From: Kuafuiihalomonas sp050331295 | GTDB taxonomy: Bacteria; Myxococcota; Kuafuiibacteriia; Kuafuiibacteriales; Kuafuiibacteriaceae | Reading direction: 5' to 3' | Assembly (NCBI GenBank): GCA_050331295.1 | Contig: JBHJGZ010000008.1 | Span: 1 to 64,000 of the forward strand | DNA: 64,000 nucleotides | In this document: positions 58,134-64,000 of the stretch, one piece after another | How the letters are laid out: each line of letters begins with the position of its first letter | Numbering within the stretch: position 1 is the stretch's first letter | Notes under the pieces: generated by a model | Database searches by the model: none | What the model was told of the DNA's origin: nothing | The model's input: only the letters and a program-made list of their open reading frames with translations | Translations under genes and position numbers: made by a program

Positions 58134-58978
58134 CGAAGCGCCTCTTCGAGCGCCGCTTGGGCATCAGTCTTCTCGTCCCGGTACTTGACGATCAAAGGAG
58201 TCGAAATCTGAAGGCCATGTGCCGCCGCGAAGTCACCCTGAGCCGGGCGCGCTCCCGGCACCACCACCGCGTTTTCGGGAATCTCGAGGGGGGCGCCGCC
58301 TTCTCGCTGAAGGATCCGCTCGTGAACCAGATCGTAGACCTTGGTGCTCGCGTTCAGCACCACCCCGGTGCCCAAGACTGCCCTCCGGCGCACGATGGTG
58401 CCCTCATAGATTCCGCAATTGCCGCCGACCAACACGTCGTCTTCGACGATGACGGGAAGGCTCCCCACCGGCTCCAAGACACCCCCGATCTGAGCTGCGG
58501 CCGAGATGTGGCAGGTGGCTCCGACCTGGGCGCAGGATCCGATCAACGCATGGCTGTCCACGAGGGTGCCCGGCCCCACGTAGGCACCGATGTTGATGTA
58601 GGCAGGTGGCATGATCACCACCCCGTTGCCGACGTAGGCCCCGTCTCGCACCGCCGAGCCGCCGGGTACCAGGCGGACGTGATCCGTCATGAACAGAATC
58701 CGGGTGGGAAGGGTGTGCTTGTCGAAAAAGGGACTTCGCCCCAGCCCCTCCAGCTCGAGCATCTGTCCGAGCCGGAAGCCCGCCAGAAGCGCCTTCTTGT
58801 ACCACAGGTTCACGGTCCAACGACCGTCGGAGGAGCGCTCTGCGCACCGGATCCGTCCGAGGTTGGTGGCCTCGCGCATTTCCGCGAACAGCGCCCGATC
58901 CTCCGGTTCGTACTGGTCGGGAAGCTTGTCCCCGAGCTCGGTGAGGGCCTCGATCAGGAGCTTGGTGGGTCTGGGCAT
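58130..58978 (-). CDS. dapD: Tetrahydrodipicolinate N-succinyltransferase
   Basis: A 282-residue left-handed beta-helix enzyme of the succinylase route to meso-diaminopimelate and lysine. GAYVGNGVVIMPPAYINIGAYVGPGTLVDSHALIGSCAQVG (about 112-152) shows the hexapeptide repeats. The N-terminal domain carries WTVNLWYKKALLAGFRL. It lies 42 bp after the cyclophilin gene and overlaps the lipoprotein gene. With Mpl in the same window, it fits a DAP-type peptidoglycan. Confidence 0.94.
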   Translation of the reverse strand: MPRPTKLLIEALTELGDKLPDQYEPEDRALFAEMREATNLGRIRCAERSSDGRWTVNLWYKKALLAGFRLGQMLELEGLGRSPFFDKHTLPTRILFMTDHVRLVPGGSAVRDGAYVGNGVVIMPPAYINIGAYVGPGTLVDSHALIGSCAQVGATCHISAAAQIGGVLEPVGSLPVIVEDDVLVGGNCGIYEGTIVRRRAVLGTGVVLNASTKVYDLVHERILQREGGAPLEIPENAVVVPGARPAQGDFAAAHGLQISTPLIVKYRDEKTDAQAALEEALR

Positions 58979-59020
58979 GACGGGACGCCTTACGTGAGAG
59001 GGCGGTCCGGAAACAACCGT

Positions 59021-59569
59021 TTAGCGAATGATTTCAACGCGTTCCAGGACCACGTCTTGAAGCGGACGATCCTGGCGGTCCGTTTGCACGTTCTCGATCT
59101 TGGTGACGACGTCCATGCCCGACGTGACTCGGCCAAACACGGAATGCCGGTCGTCCAGATGTGGGGTCGGCACGGTGGTGACGAAGAACTGAGAGCCATT
59201 GGTGTTCGGACCGGCGTTGGCCATCGACAGCACCCCAGGCGCGTCGTGTCGAAGGCTCGGGTCGAACTCGTCGCCGAATCGATAGCCCGGTCCACCTCGT
59301 CCGGAGGCGGTCGGGTCCCCGCCTTGGAGCATGAAGCCCTTGATGATGCGATGGAACTTGACGTTTTCGTAAAGCGGACCTTGACCCGCCGAGCCGTCCT
59401 GGCGCTTCCACGCCACCGTGCCCTCCGCCAGTCCGACGAAGTTGCCCACGGTCTTGGGAGCCTTGTCCGCGAAGAGCTCGACTTCGAATACGCCGTGATT
59501 GGTGATGAAACGAGCGCCCTTTACGTCGCTCACGTCCGGAAATTCAGGGGCTGTCACGTTCACCCTCAT
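59021..59569 (-). CDS. Cyclophilin-type peptidyl-prolyl isomerase
   Basis: A 182-residue cyclophilin that speeds cis-trans isomerisation of prolyl bonds. FHRIIKGFMLQGGDPTASGRGGPGYRFGDEF and MANAGPNTNGSQFFVT hold the active-site Arg, Phe, Met and Gln. No signal peptide, so it is cytoplasmic. The ATG at 59569 gives MRVNVTAPEF; an earlier in-frame start at 59638 is unlikely. Divergent from mfd, 107 bp away. Confidence 0.93.
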   Translation of the reverse strand: MRVNVTAPEFPDVSDVKGARFITNHGVFEVELFADKAPKTVGNFVGLAEGTVAWKRQDGSAGQGPLYENVKFHRIIKGFMLQGGDPTASGRGGPGYRFGDEFDPSLRHDAPGVLSMANAGPNTNGSQFFVTTVPTPHLDDRHSVFGRVTSGMDVVTKIENVQTDRQDRPLQDVVLERVEIIR

Positions 59570-59676
59570 AGCCTCCGGTTCCGACCGGGTCAAAGGGGAT
59601 AGCGGACGCGGCCGGAACGAGTTCGTTCCGCCGTCCACGCTTGGTGCACGCGGGGAGGGAATGCTAGCTCCACGCG

Positions 59677-62600
59677 GTGCTGGCGGGAGAGGTACGCGCG
59701 GCCCTGGCGCGAGCCGAGCGCCGCCGAGTGGTGGTCCCTCACTTGGAGGGACCGATCCGGGCGCATCTGGCGGTAGAGCTCTGGGCTCGAGGCCAAAGGC
59801 CGGTGCTGATCGCTCGGGACCGCGCCGACGCCGAGTCGCTGTACCGAGACGTCGCGTTCCTTTTCGGAACGCCCGAGGACGTCGCTTCGGACGCAGGGAT
59901 TCACTTTTGGGGAGCGGAGGAAGCCGCTCCTTACGAGGAGTCGTCGCCCGACACCCACGCGACCGTCGAGCGGCTCAATACCCTTTATCATCTCAGCAAA
60001 GAGTCCCATCGCGTGCGCGCATTGGTCGTCTCGCCCGAGGCGTTGGTGCGTCGACACGTGCCGCCGTCGATTTTCGACCATGCCGAGTACCTGCTGAAGG
60101 ACGTGGAGATCGACCGGGACGCGTTGCTCGGCCGATTGATCCGCAGCGGCTACACCCATGTTCAAACGGTGGAGGACCCTGGGACGTTTTCCGTGCGGGG
60201 CGGCATCATCGACGTGTTCTCACCGCACCGCAGGCTCCCGGTCCGCGTGGATCTCTTTGGGGATGTCGTGGACTCTCTTCATGTCTTCGATCCGGCGAAG
60301 CAGAGGAACCTCGAAGAGATCGAGGATGCGATGCTTCTGCCGGCGCGGGAGATCGTTTTTACCCCCGAGATCGTGAAAGACGCCCTTGCGCGGCTTCAGG
60401 CCGCGGCCGAGGAGTGTTCGGTTCCCACTCGCCGCATCTCGGCGGTTCGGGAGGATATCGAGAACCGGGTGCACTTCTTCGGGATCGAGACCCTGCTTCC
60501 TCTCTTTCATCCGGAGGGACTGACCAGCGCAGCCACCTATCTTCCTTCCGGCGAAGACTGGGTCACCCTGGTGTCCGACCCTGACGCGCTGGTGACGGCG
60601 ACCGAAGAACGCTGGGCTGAAGCTCGGGTAGAAAAAGAGCGGGCGGAACACGGGCACCGACTCACCCTCCCGGTCGAGGCGTTCCTGGCCGATGCCGAGG
60701 ATGCACTGAACGCGGTCGATACACCTCGGGTCGATTTCTTGGACGTGGTCCTGGAGAATCAGGAGACGGTCAAGATTCGGTACGATCGAGTGGAGACCTT
60801 GCGCGGGGAGATCCTGCGCGCCACCCGTGCCCGGAGCGACGAGGACATCATGGTTCCAGTGGCGAGTCGTCTCCGGGACTGGCGAAGCCGCGGAAAGACA
60901 TCCCTGCTCGTGTGCAGCACCCGGGGTCAAGCTGAGCGCCTGCGGCAGCTCTTGGAACCCAGGGGCATTCAGCTACGCTTGGTGCAGGAGCGCTTTCGTC
61001 TTCCAGACCTTCTCGATCAGCTCGGAAGAGATGGACCCAGCTCCAAGAGGGCGATGGGCACGATCGACTATCGAGACCGGTCCGTCCACGCGTACCTCGT
61101 TCTGGGCGAGATATCGGGAGGCTATGTCCTCGAAGATGGCCCACTGGCCATACTCTCCGAAGAACAGATCTTCGGTCAGAGGATGAAGAGAAGACGTCGA
61201 CGGGCTTCGGTCACGAAGGGGCAGAGCGTCTCGGACCTGAAGGACCTCGCGGCAGGCGATTTCGTAGTGCACGTCGATTATGGCGTGGGTCTGTATCAAG
61301 GGATGAAGCGAATCTCGGTCAATGGAGTCGACAGCGACTATCTTCACATCGAATACAAAGGTGAGGATCGGCTCTACTTGCCGGTCCATCGTTTGAAGCT
61401 GATTCAGAAATTCGTCACCGGCTCAGAGGGGGGCCGAAAGCCCAGCCTCGACCGGTTGGGGGGGACCGCGTGGGCCAAGACGAAAGCCAAGGTCAAAGAC
61501 CATCTTCTGAAGATGGCGGCCGAGCTCCTGCGCCTGTATGCGCTGCGGGAATCGGTCGAAGGGTTCGCTTTACCACCTCCGGATGAGCGATATCGACAGT
61601 TCGAAGCGGAGTTCGCGTTCGAGCCGACGCCCGATCAGCAAAAGGCGATCGACGACGTGTTGGCCGACCTGCAGAAGTCTCATCCGATGGACCGCTTGAT
61701 CTGTGGGGACGTTGGGTATGGAAAGACGGAGGTGGCGATGCGGGGTGCGATGGCCACCCTCTCCGCAGGCAAGCAGGTCGCGGTGTTGGTGCCGACGACG
61801 GTGTTGGCAGCACAGCATTTTCAGGTGTTTTCTGAGCGCTTCAAGAATTTCGGCGCGCGCATCGCCATTCTTTCTCGGTTCCAGTCGAACAAGGAGAATC
61901 GCGAGAGCCTCGCGGCCCTGGAGGAGGGCCGAGTCGATATCGTCGTCGCAACCCATAAGCTCTTGAGTAAAGACGTGAAGTTCAGGGATCTGGGCCTCTT
62001 GATCGTCGATGAAGAACACCGCTTTGGCGTCGCGCACAAGGAGAAACTCAAGAAGTATCGGGCGAGCGTCCACGTGCTCGCGATGTCGGCCACCCCGATT
62101 CCCAGGACCCTCCACATGGGATTCATGGGAGTGCGCGACATGTCATTGATCGCAACTCCTCCCGAAGATCGGTTGGCGGTGAAGACCGAGGTTCATCGCT
62201 TTTCAGAAGAAGTGATCCAAGAGGCGATCCGGCGGGAGATCCGTCGTGGCGGTCAGTGTTTCGTCGTTCACAACCGCGTCTCCAGCATCACCGCTCTGGC
62301 AAGTCTTTTGGAAAGACTCGTGCCGGAGGCTCGAGTGGTCATCGGTCACGGGCAGATGGAGGAAGGTCGACTCGAAAAGGTAATGGTGGATTTCATGAAC
62401 AAGGAGTACAACGTGCTTCTTTCCACCACGATCGTCGAGTCCGGTATTGATATCGCCAACGCGAATACCATCATCGTCAATCGGGCAGACATGATGGGTC
62501 TCGCGCAGCTGTATCAATTGAAGGGAAGAGTTGGACGCGGAAACCGTCGCGGCTATGCCTACTTCATCATTCCGGCCGGCAATCTGAGCAAGCAGGCACG

Positions 62601-63285
62601 AAAGCGGATAGCGGTTCTTCAGCGCTTCACGGAGCTCGGGGCAGGTTTCAAGGTCGCATCATCGGACCTCGAGATCCGCGGTGCTGGCAACATCATCGGT
62701 AAGCAGCAGTCCGGAACCATCAACCAGGTGGGCTTCGACATGTATCAGGCTCTCCTCAAGGAGGCCATCGAGGAGCTCAAGGGTTCGCATCGAACCAGCT
62801 ATAAAGAGCCGGAGATTCAGCTGCCCATCCCGGCGTTGATCCCGGATGCGTATCTTCCCGACGCCGGGGAGCGGCTGTCCTACTATCAGAGATTGAATCG
62901 AGCCGAGTCCGACGAGGAGACGTTCGATGTACTCCAAGAGCTCACGGATATGTTCGGAAACCCACCCGCGGAGGTGGAGAGCTTGATTCAAGTGATGTTG
63001 TTGAAGCAAAGGCTGAGCCGGGTGGGCGCGCTGGGTCTGGACTACGGGGCGACGACCAAGACCATGCCCGCGCGCATCGTGCTGCGCTTCGATGATGAAG
63101 AGCCCATGGTCTCACCGGACCAGCTCGTACGTTTCGTACAAGCCGCTCCGGACCGCCGCAAGATGACGCCGGAGGGCAAGTTGGTTGTCCATCTCGAACC
63201 ATTCGAAGAGATAGTGGACGTCTTGCAGCAATCGAAGGACCGGCTCGATGAGCTGATCCGTCTTCGGCTGCGCGCAGCGGGATAG
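59677..63285 (+). CDS. mfd: Transcription-repair coupling factor
   Basis: A 1202-residue Mfd, which removes stalled RNA polymerase from DNA lesions and recruits UvrA. The N-terminal UvrB-like module contains YEESSPD and DPGTFSVRGGIIDVFSP. The RNAP-interaction domain at about 520-590 includes GDFVVHVDYGVGLYQG and GEDRLYLPVHRL. The translocase has Walker A GDVGYGKTEVA (677-687), DEEHRFG (778-784), SATPIPRTL, and the TRG motif region GRVGRGNRRGYAYF. The C-terminal TRCF domain is complete. It starts with GTG; an ATG at 59661 with a better ribosome-binding site is out of frame. Confidence 0.96.
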   Translation: MLAGEVRAALARAERRRVVVPHLEGPIRAHLAVELWARGQRPVLIARDRADAESLYRDVAFLFGTPEDVASDAGIHFWGAEEAAPYEESSPDTHATVERLNTLYHLSKESHRVRALVVSPEALVRRHVPPSIFDHAEYLLKDVEIDRDALLGRLIRSGYTHVQTVEDPGTFSVRGGIIDVFSPHRRLPVRVDLFGDVVDSLHVFDPAKQRNLEEIEDAMLLPAREIVFTPEIVKDALARLQAAAEECSVPTRRISAVREDIENRVHFFGIETLLPLFHPEGLTSAATYLPSGEDWVTLVSDPDALVTATEERWAEARVEKERAEHGHRLTLPVEAFLADAEDALNAVDTPRVDFLDVVLENQETVKIRYDRVETLRGEILRATRARSDEDIMVPVASRLRDWRSRGKTSLLVCSTRGQAERLRQLLEPRGIQLRLVQERFRLPDLLDQLGRDGPSSKRAMGTIDYRDRSVHAYLVLGEISGGYVLEDGPLAILSEEQIFGQRMKRRRRRASVTKGQSVSDLKDLAAGDFVVHVDYGVGLYQGMKRISVNGVDSDYLHIEYKGEDRLYLPVHRLKLIQKFVTGSEGGRKPSLDRLGGTAWAKTKAKVKDHLLKMAAELLRLYALRESVEGFALPPPDERYRQFEAEFAFEPTPDQQKAIDDVLADLQKSHPMDRLICGDVGYGKTEVAMRGAMATLSAGKQVAVLVPTTVLAAQHFQVFSERFKNFGARIAILSRFQSNKENRESLAALEEGRVDIVVATHKLLSKDVKFRDLGLLIVDEEHRFGVAHKEKLKKYRASVHVLAMSATPIPRTLHMGFMGVRDMSLIATPPEDRLAVKTEVHRFSEEVIQEAIRREIRRGGQCFVVHNRVSSITALASLLERLVPEARVVIGHGQMEEGRLEKVMVDFMNKEYNVLLSTTIVESGIDIANANTIIVNRADMMGLAQLYQLKGRVGRGNRRGYAYFIIPAGNLSKQARKRIAVLQRFTELGAGFKVASSDLEIRGAGNIIGKQQSGTINQVGFDMYQALLKEAIEELKGSHRTSYKEPEIQLPIPALIPDAYLPDAGERLSYYQRLNRAESDEETFDVLQELTDMFGNPPAEVESLIQVMLLKQRLSRVGALGLDYGATTKTMPARIVLRFDDEEPMVSPDQLVRFVQAAPDRRKMTPEGKLVVHLEPFEEIVDVLQQSKDRLDELIRLRLRAAG

Positions 63286-63286
63286 A

Positions 63287-63841
63287 TCAGTCGTAGCCGA
63301 TGGGCTCGATACGAGCCTGGCCCGTGTAAGAGACCTGTACCAGACGGCGTTGTCGGGTGACGTCATCCCGAAGGATGATGCGTACTTCGACCGGATTGGT
63401 GAGGGTACCATTGTTGCGGAATCGAACCTGCCCTCCGGCTGGAGGGGACTCGACGAGCGGACCCACCGCCACTTCTTCGATTTGAACCTGATTTCCGCCC
63501 GATGTGCCGATGATGGGACTCGTGTTTGTATCCCATTGAAAGGAGCGGGTGACGGTCACCGGATCACTGTTGTCGATGTCGACGAAGAGGTCGAAGTTCG
63601 TGGCGTCATTGAAGCGAAGGCCAGCTTGCACAATCTGCCCTGCAGCGATGGTCCGGCCGGAGGCGGCTTCGCTTCGAGCCAGTTGGAAAGCTTGGGTCAA
63701 CTCGCGTGCCCGCGCACTGATACGCTGTCGCTCTCGGCTCGTCACATAGTTGGGGATCGCGATGGCCGCGACGATCCCCACGATCGCGACCACGATCAGC
63801 ATCTCGACGAGGGTGAAGCCGCGTCGGTGCTTCGTCCTCAT
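63287..63841 (-). CDS. Type IV pilin-like protein (GspH/FimT type)
   Basis: A 184-residue prepilin. The leader MRTKHRRGFTLVEMLIVVAIVGIVAAIAIPNY has the peptidase site after Gly (RG/FTLVE) with Glu5 and the N-terminal helix. The body is beta-rich with few Cys, resembling the minor pilins GspH/FimT that start pilus or pseudopilus assembly. It overlaps as ATGA the gene upstream, so it belongs to a minor pilin operon extending beyond the window. It converges on mfd. Confidence 0.9.
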   Translation of the reverse strand: MRTKHRRGFTLVEMLIVVAIVGIVAAIAIPNYVTSRERQRISARARELTQAFQLARSEAASGRTIAAGQIVQAGLRFNDATNFDLFVDIDNSDPVTVTRSFQWDTNTSPIIGTSGGNQVQIEEVAVGPLVESPPAGGQVRFRNNGTLTNPVEVRIILRDDVTRQRRLVQVSYTGQARIEPIGYD

Positions 63842-64000
63842 CGGACCTTGCTTCCTGGTCGGAACTGGTCCGCTTGTCCGGCTTGCTGTTCCTGGATGAT
63901 CTTTTCCACCTGCATTCGGTTCGACGCTTGAGTGCCGACGAAGGTCCGGGCCTCGACGTCGATGTCGTAGACCGCTGCCCGGAACAGCCGCTGTGAATAG
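63838..64000 (-). CDS. Partial gene upstream of the pilin gene (C-terminal 53 residues)
   Basis: The minus-strand frame is open from the window edge to a TGA at 63838-63840, which overlaps the ATG of the pilin gene as ATGA. The C-terminal residues include RLFRAAVYDIDVEARTFVG and a Gln-rich tail (IIQEQQAGQADQFRPG). This is too short to identify, but the position suggests another minor pilin or pilus assembly protein (PilV/PilW/PilX-like). Confidence 0.55.
   Translation of the reverse strand, partial: YSQRLFRAAVYDIDVEARTFVGTQASNRMQVEKIIQEQQAGQADQFRPGSKVR

Noticed and set aside
59499..60584. Plus-strand frame with ATG at 59661 and a strong GGGAGGGA site
   Set aside because: It is out of frame with mfd and has Arg/Gly/Ser-rich shadow composition; the mfd frame has clear UvrB-like motifs from its first residues.
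1..64000. CRISPR arrays, insertion sequences, prophage and tRNA or rRNA genes
   Set aside because: No regularly spaced repeats, transposase, integrase or structural phage genes, and no tRNA- or rRNA-like stretches were recognised by reading. A dedicated covariance-model search would be decisive for small RNAs.

Overview
This 64 kb window is GC-rich bacterial chromosome, densely packed and Gram-negative in character. Evidence for a diderm envelope includes an Omp85 barrel protein, two LptF/LptG-like permeases, an Mla lipid-transport set with a TolC-like protein, and type IV pilin-like genes. The gene content (ETF plus a membrane Fe-S oxidoreductase, TPR-linked Ser/Thr kinase, a very large RpoD, a CcmH variant) best fits the former Deltaproteobacteria, perhaps Myxococcota or a neighbour. 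That placement is inference; no rRNA or tRNA gene was seen to confirm it. Translational coupling through ATGA, GTGA or TAATG overlaps is used throughout.

Layout. 0-7.1 kb (minus strand): etfB-etfA, RNase G, an Omp85 protein, a DUF4390 protein, an NtrY-like sensor kinase and a cut-off secreted protein. A perfect 9-bp-arm palindrome precedes etfB. 7.2-10.7 kb: an orphan ParA, an atypical CcmH, and a membrane cytochrome b/Fe-S/CCG oxidoreductase that is the probable quinone-side partner of EtfAB. 11-16.8 kb (plus): two LptF/G-like permeases, a lone ATP synthase gamma gene, a 2TM-domain protein preceded by a duplicated start region, a peroxiredoxin, a homocysteine methyltransferase-like enzyme and a QueD/PTPS-like protein. 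16.8-20.4 kb (plus): cysS, DUF971, a triple-repeat DUF1641 protein and a thioredoxin-like [2Fe-2S] ferredoxin. 20.4-23.4 kb: a PQQ-type beta-propeller lipoprotein and a divergent DUF763 protein.

23.2-37.2 kb (minus): one 14-gene unit for a group 1h-like (high-affinity, 'actinobacterial type') [NiFe]-hydrogenase. It runs hhyS, hhyL, an extended maturation protease, a TPR protein, a NifU-Rieske fusion, an NHL propeller, hypF, hypC, a GmhA-like SIS protein, hypD, hypE, hypA, hypB and a nickel permease. All parts needed to build the Ni-Fe(CN)2CO site and supply nickel are present, together with candidate electron-transfer and assembly partners. Upstream lies a 10-bp-arm inverted repeat followed by helically phased GGTTC repeats, a strong candidate operator, shared with a divergent small zinc-ribbon gene.

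37.4-46.9 kb: zinc ribbon, BON-LysM protein, TPR-kinase, Mpl, MATE transporter, an HxxxDG acyltransferase-like protein, a UDP-sugar epimerase and an alpha/beta hydrolase. 46.9-51.8 kb: the macromolecular synthesis operon rpsU-dnaG-rpoD, in which RpoD carries a roughly 330-residue histone H1-like and charged-helix N-terminal extension. 51.8-57 kb: an Mla-type lipid transport locus (mlaE, mlaD, tolC-like, mlaC facing mlaF and a LysR regulator). 57-64 kb: a lipoprotein, dapD, a cyclophilin, mfd, and the start of a type IV pilin operon that runs off the window.
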